A DNA stretch of 64,000 nucleotides from Diphasiastrum complanatum (GCA_029204225.1 CM055108.1:17951779-18015778), one strand, 5' to 3'. Shown: positions 44,001 to 55,568, counted from the stretch's first letter. Numbers and translations are program-made. The notes: a model not told the origin generated them from the sequence alone.

Positions 44001-45402
44001 TAAACTGCTTCACTTAATATCAAACCGCAAATTGAAACGTCATTCTCCCACATATATAGAAGGCAAGTTCGGTGCACCCATTTCCAGTTGGTGTTGATAT
44101 TGAAGGAGCAGAAAGCTGGAATTCCTCTGGACCTATTTAACCAGCTCACTGCTCAATCATTCAGCCACAACTACTCTGGCAATGGAATCATTCCTTCAAA
44201 ATGACCAGTTTCATAAAAGGATGGCACCAGACTAGAAATCTATTCAATTTCAGCTTTTTAGCTCTTTAGAAGAACCTAAATCTGCATGGCTCCTTTGTCT
44301 CAAACAAATTCTTTAAGAAACCCTTGTTTATGTTTAGAGTAAATGCATGTTGCACATGTGGACTTGACGGATCTGAGTCCCTTGCGAGCAACGAATTTGA
44401 GGACATGCAAATCTGTAAATCTTGAAACAGGTGAATGTGAAAAATCTGCACAATCCCTTATGTGCCCTTCCTTTTAAGCATCAACGGACTAATTTCTTTC
44501 AAATATTTCACAAAGCTGCAAAGGCAGCCATCTGGGAAAAAGATATGTCAAGGACAATGATTGGTTGAGCAATATCATTTTCACACTGAGCTGGATAGAA
44601 ACTGATAAATTTGTGCACCTGCTGAGCAGAAACATGCGTTCTGGCGCTGAAAACAGGTTTGCCACTGTCCGTAACAATGTATCCATACTTGTTGTTTGTT
44701 GTTTGAGACTTCTCATACACTCCAGAAACTTTCCATATTCGATAATACTCAAACGAGCTTTTACCTGATACCAGATTGAAACAAAAAACATCAAATTATA
44801 ATCTGCCAATAACATAGAGAACGACAAGAAAATGATCTTATCATCATGGGATTTCATTCAAAAAAAGGGGACCACTTTAGCAAAATCCAAGCTAAACAAG
44901 ATGAAGATATATCAAGAGGATCATACCAACTTTGATTGGGAACATTTGCTTGTGCAAGAGGTTCACAAAATTCTTACTTGTTCATGTTAAATGAGCACAT
45001 CTATATCATTTCAAGAACTCATGCCAAAAAAAAACTTAATCCTTCAACAAGCAAAACCAGCTCCCGAGCAAGATATCAGAACTAATCAAACCTCTTTCAA
45101 GAATTCAGCAGCACTTGCACTTCTTTTATCTTGACTTGGAATAGATCTTTTGAGGTCCGCTGACTTCTCACCATCTTGAGTTGCAACATTGGTTTCAGGT
45201 AAGCAATTGTTCTGGTCATCTGAGTATGAAGTTTGCAACACACCAGGTTCACTGGGAGGAGAAGAAATACTTTCTGTCAAGGATGCACTTAATGGACAAT
45301 TGAAAGATCCCGTTGAGATTGTTGCTCTTCCAGATTCATGATTATTCCCAGAAATGACAATATCGTTGTGAATCGTTGGACTGAACTTACAATCTGCTTG
45401 AC
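37856..45402 (-). CDS. RTEL1: RTEL1-like helicase, 3' part (five exons)
   Basis: Exons in transcript order: 45402-45092, 44764-44619, 41834-41749, 39442-39257, 38043-37856. All introns are GT-AG and codon phases agree at each junction, giving about 304 codons to the stop. RTEL1 is a nuclear XPD-like DNA helicase that unwinds D-loops, T-loops and G-quadruplex DNA. The identification rests on the harmonin-like domain in exons 2-3, from EFLKE across the first junction to FLECMRSLKQ and LLRTVANLFSAPERMFLLS, then across the next junction to SFVPA. This matches the conserved RTEL1 pattern K..L...EY..F...+...K......L+..+..LF..PER..LL..F..FVPA. The helicase domains are missing because upstream exons lie to the right, past repeats or outside the window. 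The last two exons are low-complexity and not diagnostic. Confidence 0.8.
38340..38450 (-). repeat. Possible tRNA-derived SINE fragment (box B)
   Basis: On the minus strand GGGTTCGAGTCC (38389-38378) fits the RNA polymerase III box B of tRNA-derived SINEs. A weak box A-like TGGCCCATGTG lies about 40 bp upstream. No tail or target duplication is visible. It lies in the last RTEL1 intron. Confidence 0.3.
39257..39442 (-). CDS. RTEL1: RTEL1 exon d (basic, Ser-rich tail)
   Basis: 186 bp, acceptor TTCTCTTGCAG, donor GTAAAA. It is open for 61 codons between split codons at both ends. It contains LGTRQLSKLESFSGFPCGSR and KKHRLTIPKSS. QLSKLESF resembles but does not satisfy a PCNA-interacting box. 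It is assigned by splice signals, phase and position. Confidence 0.65.
40947..41106. repeat. 80-bp tandem duplication in an RTEL1 intron
   Basis: Copies 40947-41026 and 41027-41106, both starting AATCTGTTGTAAGT, with about three differences. Confidence 0.93.
41597..41703. repeat. Foldback cluster of CGAATCGC / GCGATTCG
   Basis: GCAGCGAATCGCGAAC at 41597, a GTGATTCGC near 41636, and a near-perfect hairpin GCGATTCGTGAATCGC at 41685-41700 (7-bp arms, 2-base loop). Runs of A separate the parts. It lies just 3' (minus sense) of RTEL1 exon c and may be a decayed miniature transposon. Confidence 0.6.
41749..41834 (-). CDS. RTEL1: RTEL1 exon c (end of the harmonin-like domain)
   Basis: 86 bp, acceptor ATGTTTGCAG, donor GTAAAG. 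It completes the split Arg codon and reads FGSFVPAQHQGTFDNYFAFN. This gives the expected LL-x-x-F-x-x-FVPA continuation of exon b, which is the strongest proof that the two belong together. It ends with one base of a Gly codon. Confidence 0.85.
42181..42235. repeat. 13-bp-arm hairpin with AATCGCGA core
   Basis: AATCGCGACCCCC (42193-42205) pairs with GGGGGTCGTGATT (42215-42227) with one mismatch and a 9-base loop; GCGATCC and GCGATTCAC flank it. It shares its core with the clusters at 41597 and 42849. Confidence 0.65.
42849..42908. repeat. Third CGAATCGC-type cluster
   Basis: GCAGCGAATCGCAGTT at 42849, CAAATCGCGAAACC near 42875 and AACTCGCTGC at 42899 form an imperfect foldback in the same RTEL1 intron. 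Confidence 0.5.
44619..44764 (-). CDS. RTEL1: RTEL1 exon b (harmonin-like domain core)
   Basis: 146 bp, acceptor GGTATCAG, donor GTGCAC (weak beyond GT). It encodes VKARLSIIEYGKFLECM through LFSAPERMFLLS and leaves two bases of an Arg codon. The PER-LL block is the best RTEL1 signature in the window. The 327-bp intron before it is short; the one after it is 2,784 bp. Confidence 0.85.
45092..45402 (-). CDS. RTEL1: RTEL1 exon a (linker before the harmonin-like domain)
   Basis: 311 bp, acceptor TTCTGCAG, donor GTTTGA. It starts with two bases of a split codon and is then open for 103 codons. It is Ser/Asn/Asp-rich and probably disordered (ISSPPSEPGV, DLKRSIPSQDKRSASAAEF), and ends LKE in phase 0. 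The first helix of the harmonin-like domain begins at its end. Confidence 0.75.
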
Positions 45403-46339
45403 CTGCAGAACCTCAAAAATGTCAATCATAAGCATAGCCTGTAAATTATTTCACATAATTTACCTGATGTTTGATCTTAATGTGTCAGCCTAACACAGAC
45501 GGTCTCAAGAAACTAAAGAAAAAATAATAGAATAAGCAAGTAATGTCAACAGCCCATAGAATCCCCTTTTGGTACACAACATATCATTCCGTACATACGG
45601 AATGTACCACAATTCATACATACAAGACCTTAGAAAAGTTTGAATGAAGTATTTAATATAAGGCCCCATAAGCCTGACTTGAAAAGGATTTTTTTGGCAG
45701 ATGTCCAGCATAGGGGAGTATGTTTTTTGCTATAAAACAAGCAACTCCAAATCAGGACAGGATACAAGGCTACTGGGAAACGATAAGAGCTGGCAAGGTC
45801 ATGCTTACATGTACTTGTCATAGCACTGAAACCAGGACGATACAAGAATATTTGCACTAGAGGATGTTACTTGAGCTAGAAGAGGAGGGCATTATATGCG
45901 CTAGAGGAGGATAAAGGTGCAAAAAACTTTGCTCCCCCAAAAGACCAAGGAGATCAATTTGGAGAACCGTACTACATTAGACTAAATCCAAAAACCCTAG
46001 AAGGACCAAGGGTCAGTAGCAAATCCATTAGGGGCATTAAGTAAAAAGAATCAAACACAACAAAAAAATTGTTTCTAACGATTTCTTTCTTTAGATTACA
46101 GTAAAAACAGAACGACAGATACACAGGATGTCGTACCAGAGGCCACGCGCTTCTTGGATAGCACATTAGGACATTGGACAGATGGTTTGGACACAACATG
46201 GAGGACCACTAGAGATACATCCACGTTGATCATCCGTTTCACCTCCTTGGCTACTAGACGGGATGCTTTACGGTGTAGAGCTAAGCTCCGTGGTTCCACC
46301 ATTGCACCGCTTGGACAGTGCTCGTGATGGTTCCCATAG

Positions 46340-49285
46340 TTAGGGATTTGGGGTGCCCAAGGTTTGGAGCGCCCGGGGCCCCATCCACACCACCTTCGGA
46401 TTGGAGTGTGGAACTGTGCTGGCATACATTCATCTTCTACTGCAGGGGACCTGGTTGATTTTATTACTGGCCGAGATATATTATTCTTTATGGAGACATA
46501 CAAGAGCCCGGAGCGTGGACTTCCTTCTTTTCCTGGATATAGATGGGACTTAGTATTCCAACGAGAGACTAGATCTGCCAGTGGCCGCGGTTCAGGTGGG
46601 GTCGCCTGCTTATACAGAGAGTCTCTACACTCGAGCCTTGACTTCATCAGACATGACGAGCAGGCCCGCTATATATGGACTCGCCTTGTGGGTCAGGATA
46701 TTGGTTTGGATAGAGATCTTTTTATTGCAACATGCTACTTTCCACCAGAGTCTTCGTCTTTTGCTGAGGGTATTGGATCTACATATCAAGAGTCAAGATC
46801 TCTCATCGGATATTATCAGATTCTCAGAGCGGGGGCATATTCTCCTCACTAGGGATTTTAATGCCCGTACATCTTCGCGACAGACAGTTCTTTGACACCA
46901 CAGATCAGCTGCGTGTTCGTGCCCTTGACAGTGATATGCTTGGAGTTACCAGGATTTCCACAGATAGTTTGGGACCTACTACTCCATATGGTGAGCACTT
47001 CCTGCAGTTTGGAGAGGCACATGAGCTAGCCATTTATAATGGCTTACCCTGCTGGCCACATTCAGACAGTTATACATGCCACCCTCACAGTGGAGGACAT
47101 AGTGTCGTTGACTATCTCATGGGGTCACCATCCTTTGTACCCATAGTCTATGGCTTCCATGGTTCCCCCACCACCCTTTCTGATCACTCCTTTCTCTCCT
47201 TCGATATCGGCCACCTCCCGCCCACTCATCCATCTTCACTACCTACACTTACCCGAGGACCCAAGTACACATTTGATCCCATTTACATGCCACTACACTA
47301 GGAGTCCTTGGCTTCATTTTTGCACTCCTTTCCACATGACAGTTCAGTCGCCATCCAGGCCGCTTTTCTCACCACCTCTCTCCACACTGCTGCATCACTA
47401 ACCTTCCCCACCAAACCCCATCCCAGCAAAACTCGACGCACACCCCGACCATTGCATCCTCCATGGTATGATACCGAGCGTCGTTCTCTTCATCAGTTAG
47501 TAACCTATTCACATATCCATGCTCTACATCTACTTCGATCTTCCCGACTCTCCTACCATCGTGTTCTCCGCCGTAAGAAGCGTTCCTATGATGAAACGTC
47601 TTATTGACCTTCTTTTCAGTTCTTCCTCGGGCGCTTTTTGGCATGAGTTCATTCCTCGCTCTCCACCACCTCTCCTGGAAGACCTCCGCATTTGGACTGC
47701 TTATGCTACTAGCTTGTATACCGTCCCCACTGACTCACCTATCTCCGTGAATATCTGAGTTCTCCTTCTTCACATCGAATATGGTACTTGCAGCCATTAA
47801 GAAGATGAAGTCCCACAAGGCTAGAGATATTGAAGACCTTGAGTCTGAACTCCTCTCCCATGCATCTGACTTACTTGCTCCCACCATAGCCACTCTTCTT
47901 GATTCCACAGTTGTTTTCGGTTTCCCATCATCCTGGTGCACTAACATTATCCACCCCATCCATAAGAATGGTGATCCCATGATTCCGAGTAACTACCGCA
48001 CCATCATGATTGGACATGTCTTGGCGAAGCTATATGGTACTATACTTCAGTCTGTTGTGATTTCAGAGGCGGAGACTAAGAGACTACATGCTATGGGTCA
48101 GGCAGGTTTTCGAGCCCACTATTCTATTATAGATCACATCTTCACATTACGGGCCTTGATTGAGGAGGCTAAGCACAGGAAAGAGAGGGTTTACTATTGT
48201 TTTGTGGATTTCAGGAAAGCCTTTGATTCTGTTCCTTGGTCATTGCTCATCCAGAGACTCCGAGATCTTGGCTTCTCCACCGACATCATTCTTGTTGTGA
48301 TGGCACTTTATGAGCGTCTCCTAGAATGTTTCTGGCATAGCAGTGGCATTTCCGATCACATTTGGAGCTCCCTCTCACCTTTGGCTTATATATTGATGAG
48401 TTGGAGAGAGTCATTACACAGTGTGGTGGTGCTGGTTGCAGGCTTGGAGACATCTTGATTACTATCCTTCTTTATGCCGATGATGTGGTATTGGTCCCAC
48501 CGACCAGTGAGGGTCTACAGCGACAGTTGGATTGCTTACAAGAGTTTTGCACCAGATGGGGCCTAGGGGTGAACATTGGGAAGACCAAGGTTATGGTCTT
48601 CAACACTTCTCGAGCATTCATACAGCAACAGGAGCTCACTTTTGATGGACAGATTCTAGAAGTGGTCCCTTCCTATACATACTTGGGGATCCTTTTTTCG
48701 GGTCCTAATTTTAGCATGAGACGGGCCGCTACCACTCGACTAGGGAAGGGACATGCCTCCCTTGTTCAGCTAGAGCGATTTTGTTTCCGGAAGTCCATCC
48801 AGGATGCTCGCAATAAGTGTCACCTCTTTGATACCATTGTCACCACTATAGCTCTATATGCGGCAGAGGCATGGTGTACAGGTCTCCCCTCTTCACACTG
48901 GGCTAGTCTGTCATGATTACAGACCACCATGCTAGCTCGGTTGGTTCGAGCAAAGCCTTCTATTCCACATGAGATTCTCCTAGCCGAGTTTGCAGTTCCA
49001 CCTATACAGATCGAGGCAGCTTTTCAGCGTACTATCCTCCTCACAGTGTCTTCATGATCAGGGCTATAGACTATCATGGTTCTCTCAGGCATCTCACCTC
49101 CTACTTGAGTCTTTTGGTATCTCCATAACAGAGCTTCCTTCAGGTACCCATCAATATATCAGACGATTTCTCTATCATCTAGAGTGAACTTGGAGTAGCC
49201 AGTTAGGGGTTAAGCCAGCTTTCTACCGGACCCATTTTTTGGAGCTGCATGCATCAGGGACCCCAGTCATGCCACGCTACTTGGA
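46340..49285 (+). mobile_element. LINE copy a (endonuclease and RT), broken
   Basis: Non-LTR retrotransposon remains. The APE-type endonuclease spans about 46370-47300: GVWNCAGIHSS, GRGSGGVACLY, LTRDFNAR and the late SDH motif in TTLSDHSFLSFD. RT spans about 47770-48910: KKMKSHKARDIEDLESELL, GDPMIPSNYRTI, QAGFRAHYSIIDHIFTLRAL, CFVDFRKAFDSVPW and the catalytic LLYADDVVLV at about 48470-48500. The tail NIGKTKVMVFN and SYTYLGILFSG follows. Frameshifts occur near 46850, 47640 and 48370. It stops near 49285 without a poly-A tail, joined head to tail to copy b. Confidence 0.88.
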
Positions 49286-51441
49286 TTCGGAGATTTTTGT
49301 ACTACAGGGGATATCCTTATACTTACAGAGACACATGAGAGTCCTTAGAGAGGACTTCCTTGCATTGAGGGATTTTGTTGGCTTTCTACCTACAGGGGGA
49401 GGACGAGGGCACTGACTAGTCGCGGTTCAGGTGGTGTTGCTTGCTTATTTCGAGACTCTCTCTAGTCATGGGTCGAGCTACTATACACTGACGAGCAGGC
49501 TCACTATATCTGGATCAGGTTGGACCACATGTTGATGGAGTTAGATTGTGACATATTCATGGCTATTTGTTATTTCCCTCCGGAGACATCAGCTTTCACC
49601 TCAGAGGAGTCGCCTTTCATGGATATTTCATCAAACATTATCAGATATGAGGATCGAGGATATATTCTTCTAGAGGGGGACTTCAATGCCAGGACTGGGT
49701 CTAGGCAAACAGAATTTCACAGAGCAGCAGATGATCCACAACAGATACATGCACTTGATTGGGATGATCTTGGTCTTATACGGCGATTGACGGATGCAGC
49801 GGGTCCAATTACATCATATGGGGAGCATATGCTTCAGTTGGGCGAGGCTCATGGACTGGCCATTTATAATGGCCTTCTTCAGCTGCCAGGCTCTGGTGAC
49901 TGCATTTGCTTCCACATAGTGGAGGACATAGCGTCATCGTCTATATCATGAATTCACCTCACCGTCTCTCCTTTACTCCATTTCATCCTTCTCTGTACAC
50001 CGCACCACTCTTTCTAATCATTCATATCGCTCACTTTCTGTCGGTCATCTCCCCATCACACATATTTTCTCTTCGACCCCTACAGTGAAACCCACCTACT
50101 TCTACACTTCACATAACACACCACTGTACAGAGAAGCCCTCTCTAATCTCCTTATCTATTTCCCACATGAGCATACTTTAGAGGAGCAGTCCTTCTTTCT
50201 TGTCCAGACCATCCACACTGCAATTTCCATTGCCTTTCCATCCCCATGGCACAAACACCAGCGACGTCATAGACCCGATAACCCCTGGTATGATTAGGAA
50301 TGCATCCACGTCCATCAGAACCTCATATAGCTCGCTCCCATCTTCCTCATATGACCAAAACCATATCTCGTGTCTACCATAGAACCACCAGGAAAAAGAA
50401 AATTGCATACGAGATTGGCCAGGGTAGGAAAATGATGGATCTCCTCTTCGGTTCCTCCTCAGGTTCATTTTGGAAGAAGTTCCTTCCACGGTCACCTCCA
50501 CCACGGATCACAGACCTCAACATTTGGGTCGCATATGCCACATCATTGTACACCATCCCAGATACCCCTCCTCTTCCCACCTCTTGTCTCACGGATACTT
50601 CTGCCATATTCACTAACGACCTTATAGAGAAGGCCATCACACGACTCCATTCCCATAAAGCCAAAGACATTGATGAACTAGAGGCTGAACTTCTAGAGTA
50701 TGCTCCCGACATCCTCTCACCCTTCTCTCCATTCTATTCAACCGAGCTGTCACCTCTGTTTTTCCCTCTCCATGGTCCACAAACCTCATTCACCTTATCC
50801 ATAAAGGCAGAGACCCCATGAAAGCTGACAACTACCGCACCATTATGATCAGCTATCTCTTCGCCAAAGTCTATAGTTCTATCCTACAATCAGAGATTAG
50901 TACATAGATGGATGCCAGATCACTCCATGCCATTGGACAGGTGGTACTACATCGGATCATATCTTTACTTTGAGGTCCAGCATTGAGGAGGCTAAGGCCA
51001 AGAGGGAGCGTGTATACTGCTGCTTTGTGGATTTCCGCAAGGCCTTTGATTCGATGCCTAGGCATCTATTGATACAGAGACTTCACGATTGGGGATTTCA
51101 GGAGGATACTATACTGGTAGTAGCATTGTACAAGCGAGTTATTGACAGGGTCCGACTATTAGGAGTTAATTCACCGGAGGTGGTTAGTACTATTGGGGTT
51201 GACAAGGATGTCCACTCTCTCCTACACTTTTTGGTCTTTAAATTGACGAGCTAGAGCATGTTATATGGAGTGGAGGGGAGGGTTGTACATTGGGCGACCT
51301 CATTATTGCTATCCTCCTACATGCCGATGATGTGGTTTTGGTTTCACGGATGAGAGAGGGTTTGCAGCGACACGTAGACGTTCTTCTTTCTTTCTGCACA
51401 CGGTGGGGTTTGTCAGTGAATGTGGCCAAGACTAAGGTTAT
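49286..51441 (+). mobile_element. LINE copy b, broken
   Basis: Same family as copy a. It begins inside the endonuclease (GDILILTETHES; RGSGGVACLF at about 49420) and continues EGDFNARTGSRQTEF (49675) and GEAHGLAIYNGLL. Between 49945 and 50600 it is heavily frameshifted. RT pieces are THKAKD-like SHKAKDIDELEAELL (50655), DNYRTIMISY (50830), CFVDFRKAFDSMPRHLL (51020) and LLHADDVVLV (about 51320), where Tyr of YADD is His. It ends at TKVIV (51440), where an LTR starts at 51442, so the 3' end is cut. Confidence 0.85.
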
Positions 51442-51935
51442 TGTCATGCCCACGACTGGTCTCGGGTAGCGTGTCCACGCTAGGGATCAGTAAACCAACA
51501 ACCCGCAAGTTAATTGTGACTATAAGGGATTTGGGGCCCTTATGTGCATAAGGTCACAATGAATGGTTGTAGACCTAAACTCATGATGGTGGATTTGTAT
51601 GGGTCTATCAGTGAGTCATTGGGGAACTGGATGACGTGGCCCAAATAGGCTGCAGAGGTGTCCAAGGAGGTGTCACAGTGAACTACTAGTGGTGCATGGC
51701 CTTGGTTGGATATAAGTATACCTATTGGGCTCTCACTAGTGTATGCTTGATTGTGGTGCTAGTAGTCATATGCTGTTGGTATGATACCTCATTCCTCTTT
51801 GAGATTGATCCATAGCTTGGGGGCTGGATCCGTTCGATCTAGGATTGGTTGGGTTGGTTTGTCCACCATCCGTACCCTTTGTGGTTGCTTGTTTTGGCAT
51901 GCTTAGAATAGGATCCTTGATTTGGGACTTTATAT
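51442..51935 (+). repeat. LTR1 of a composite Ty3-type element
   Basis: Begins TGTCATGCCCACGACTGG at the point where LINE copy b is cut, and ends GGGACTTTATAT before a primer site. Its parts recur at 53146-53343 and 54973-55170. A TATAAGTATA near 51710 is a possible promoter. Confidence 0.75.
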
Positions 51936-51948
51936 TGGTATTAGAGCC
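51936..51948 (+). other. Primer binding site after LTR1
   Basis: TGGTATTAGAGCC, one base from the standard initiator tRNA-Met site TGGTATCAGAGCC. Confidence 0.75.
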
Positions 51949-52416
51949 AATTTAAGCAAGTTTTGCCATCGAAAGTGCTTGAGAAGGAATCTCGACGTTT
52001 TTCGAGAATTCGGTGGGGTAAGCAACAAAGAGAGGAAATTTCAGATTGCTCTTCCCGTTGAATTCCGAAGGGGGGGGGGGTTTGTGCTGGAGGTTTTTTT
52101 GGCAATGTTGTTTTTTGTTTTTTAGTTTCCATTGGCATTAGTCGTAATAGACTATCGTTATTTTTGCAATTAACCTCATGTTAGATATTAATGGCTTAAA
52201 AAATTGCATAATTTAGATTTCGATGCATTGACATGGTTTTATCGGCATTTTTATTGCTTATAATCAATTTGCAAAGTTCATTGGTATAATTTTAATAAGC
52301 ATACGGGTCTCTTAAAAACTATGTTTTTTTGGACATTGCTTCATTACAAACAATTATACCTACAATGATGATTAACTGAACGTAAATTTTTTTAATTTTT
52401 CAGTTTTCACCCGCAA

Positions 52417-52990
52417 ATGGATAAGGATGAAGTTCCTGTTGGGGGGGGGGGGGGGGGGGGGCAAACGGAAATTTGCCCAGCATCACTCGACAGTGATGAC
52501 CCCCTGGATTCTAACACATTGTTGCAAACTTTGGGCTAGGCCTCCTATGGGTGGAGGGAACTACCCGTGAAACCGGTAACTTGGGCTGGTTCCTGGAGGA
52601 ATTCTGTAAGGCTTTTGTCACGATTGATGATTCTGAACTTTATATTCGCTTAATTAACTGCAGAATGGGCAACCAAGAATTGGACAACTATGTCCAAAAG
52701 TTCTTGGGTTTTTTGGCCGAGGTACCGTTTTTTGATGGGAAATTGGCACAATGGCAGTTCATTCATGGACTGCCAGTCGATTTTTAAACGAGTGCAAGCG
52801 GAATATCCTCCAATCTTTGGAAGATGTTGTCCGTGTGGCTAAGGCCTATGATAGCACTGTTGTTGCCTCGAGAAAAAGCACGCATGGCCAAACAGCCTCG
52901 AAGCCTAAAATGGAAAAATCTATAAAACAACCGAAAAAACAATTTTTTTATGAGCTTGAAGCTAAGGCATACCAACATAATAAGTAAAAG
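52417..52990 (+). pseudogene. Ty3 gag fragment
   Basis: Starts at the ATG of MDKDEVPV at 52417, runs into a 21-G tract at 52441, and resumes with FLEEFCKAFVTIDDSELYIR, MGNQELDNYVQKFLGF and QWQFIHGLP (52590-52780), typical of Ty3 capsid. After a frameshift near 52785, LQSLEDVVRVAKAYDSTV continues to about 52985. QSLEDVVR is also found in the gag at 55405, so both belong to one family. No zinc knuckle or pol follows; LTR2 comes next. Confidence 0.7.
52441..52461 (+). repeat. Poly-G tract, 21 bases
   Basis: 21 consecutive G in a gag remnant. A shorter G run (12) lies at 52069-52080. Such a tract could form G-quadruplex DNA, but long homopolymers are also frequent sequencing or assembly errors. 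Confidence 0.85.
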
Positions 52991-53145
52991 AACAAGAGAA
53001 GCCGGTAAAAATTATATGTTTATTCCCACTCATTCTTAGCGAGTTGGAATAAGTACTCTGAAGTTGGAATGTGAAATTCCAGAGAACTTCAAAGGTACCG
53101 ATGGTTTAGTCTCAATCGATTTATGAATCATTCATATCAATCGGA

Positions 53146-53343
53146 GTTTTGGGACGCTTTTATGTGCATAAGGTCATGATTAATGGTTGTAGGCCTAAAC
53201 TCATGATGGTGGATTTGTATGGATCTATCAGTGAGTCATTGGGGAACTGGATGACGTGGCCCAGATAGGCTGCAGAGGTGTCCAAGGAGGTGTCGCAGTG
53301 AACTACAAGTGGTGCATGGCCTTGGTTGGATATAAGTATACCT
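53146..53343 (+). repeat. LTR2, left half
   Basis: Aligns to LTR1 from about 51530 to 51723 with few changes (both contain GTGAGTCATTGGGGAACTGG) and breaks off after AAGTATACCT. Confidence 0.8.
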
Positions 53344-54972
53344 TTGGCCCCTTTTCCATGTGCCTATTAGGAGGGCACTTTACCAAGCCCACTTGCTTTT
53401 CTAACCATAGCCTCAATTAAGGACCTTTTAACCCCTCTTTGCGTTTAAGGTGGATTTGGCCTTTTTAGCATATTTCTAATGGAGTTAGCCCTCTAAGCAT
53501 CATGTGGCTATTCCCTTTTGTTTTTGGCCGATGGTCCACTTCACCATCAATTGAGTTTTTCTTGACATTTGACCTTCCCTTTGATTTTTCATTTTGTGAC
53601 CCCCTTAACCTTAGCCTTCGTTGATTTTTGACATGTAATTCTGCACTTTTGGTGATTGAGCCCCCACTTCCCACTGAACAGCAACCTGAAAACATAGTAC
53701 TTTGGCTTTTATATTGGTATCGAAAATCACAATACATTGCAAAATTTTGGCGTAGTAGCCGAAACTATTTTATAGGCCGATTTTGTAAAGGTCGTCAAAA
53801 ATTTTAAAGGCCAACTCTAAGGCCATTGTTACTTTTAGCCACATTACGGGCGGGCTACGACCCCTATCTATTGGCAATTTCTAGCCATTTTACATTGAAA
53901 TTTTGCAGATTTTACATGCCAATTTCTATACTATAGCAAAATTAAGATCTACAATTAGCCGATTTTTGGTGTCAAAAATTCGGCTAACAACGATGGATTT
54001 TTTGTAAAGGATTTTCTCTCTTCTCTTTTTTGCGCCTAATTGCATGGCAATAGGTGCATCGACATTACACCCTCCTTGACGACATGGTCTAGGCATAAAC
54101 AAACGCTTCACAAAGCATCTGTACGTCATGCATTTTTGTCAATGATTGTTGCTTAGTCCTTATTGGCAAATGCATCTTCTTAAAAACATATGCTTTATGG
54201 TTTTATTCTGGATGGTTTGCAAATGACGTGGGTTTAATGACTAATAGATTGCTTTTGTTTTGCTTTTGGCCATTGTAATTTGTAGATGTGTCATGATGGC
54301 ATGTTTAGTTTATGATTCATGTGTTGCTTTTGGTCGTTTTTAGTGGGTGTTGAGCTTTCTAATGTTCAAATATTTGTGTGTATATCATGTAACATTATCA
54401 TTATGTTCATAACAAAGAATAGAAAGGAAAGGTTGCAGTTACCTAGTACTAAGTATTACAAGAGTCTTTTTGTTTACTCCATTATGTACTTAGTTAGTGG
54501 CCATCAAGAGGGCCATTACCACATATCATATGGGAGCCATGAACAAATGACAACTTTTTGTAAATGCAAGAAATTTTTTGTGTGTCGTTTTCATATGAAG
54601 GAATTTTGTGTGCAGTGAAGTGGGTAAATCCTTTATATGTTAGGTTAAACAGGTCTATTAAGCTAATAAAATAATTTATTAATGTAAATTTCTATTATTT
54701 TGCCGCCAAAAAAAATCTGAGATGCAATATCTAGAAGGCTCAAAATTTCAAAAACCGACAACTTATTAAAAATGCACATTATGGCAATGATTGGATGCAA
54801 ATGGATCTTCAACGTGAAGACAAACCAAGATGGATCTATAAACAAGTATCACGAACCAAGATGGATCTATCAACAAGTACAAAGTAACGATGCAAATGGA
54901 TCTTCAACCTGAACACGAACCCCCACAAGATAAATAAAGGACACAGCATCAGAATAAACAGTTACGTAGCAA
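53344..54972. other. 1.6-kb unknown insertion inside LTR2
   Basis: Separates the two halves of LTR2 and replaces 9 bp of it. No protein family is recognisable. At 53715 TGGTATCGAAAATC resembles a primer site, so 53344-53714 could be an LTR of another element. Near its right end, phrases AACCAAGATGGATCTAT (54825, 54854) and GATGCAAATGGATCTTCAAC (54790, 54890) are each repeated. No clean target duplication is visible. Confidence 0.5.
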
Positions 54973-55170
54973 TCACTAGTGTATGCTTGATTGTGGTGCT
55001 AGCAGTCGTATGCTGCTGGTATGATACCTCCTCTTTGAGATTGATCCATACCTTGGGGGCTAGATCCGTTCGATCTAAGATTGGTTGGGTTGGTTTGTCC
55101 ACATCCGTACCCTTTGTGGTTGCTTGTTTTGGCATGCTTAGAATAGGATCCTTGGTGTAGGACTTTATAG
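54973..55170 (+). repeat. LTR2, right half
   Basis: Aligns to LTR1 from 51733 to about 51930, starting TCACTAGTGTATGC. The primer site after it has been lost. Confidence 0.8.
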
Positions 55171-55568
55171 TTATGGTGGTGTTCAACACCTCTAGGTCTT
55201 TCATGATGCCGATAATCCATGAACCAAGCAACTATTCACTCTATGTCCGTTCAAAGGGAAGCCATGCTCGCTCGGATTACTTTTTTGGAAGAAGCAATGA
55301 ATAGGCAGGGGGAGCCCGTTATCTCTACCTATAGACGGGGTACTCCTTAAGCTGCATTTCATCTTGGGCTTGCCCAAAGAATATCAGTTGGAGGTACGCC
55401 GTCAGCCACAGTCTTTAGAGGATGTCGTGCGTTTCGTTCGGATTTTCAACGATACGCACACGGTAACCCACAAAGAACAACCAAAGCCCGAAGCCAAAGA
55501 CAAATCCTCTGTGGGACCTTCTTTCAAAAAGGGCGAGGAGCGCATGGTCGGCGAAGCTTCTCCTTCGA

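Noticed and set aside
44458-44520. Alternative RTEL1 end directly after exon b (acceptor near 44505, stop at 44460)
   Set aside because: It gives SFVKYLKEIS and then a stop, a poor fit. Exon c at 41749-41834 restores the expected F..FVPA segment with a better acceptor and donor.
45455-45480. Mini-exon just upstream of RTEL1 exon a
   Set aside because: It has AG and GT borders, but the phase needed to join exon a puts a TAA in frame.
46096-46647. 183-codon minus-strand frame opposite LINE copy a
   Set aside because: It lies mostly antisense to the LINE endonuclease and shows no domain; a shadow frame.
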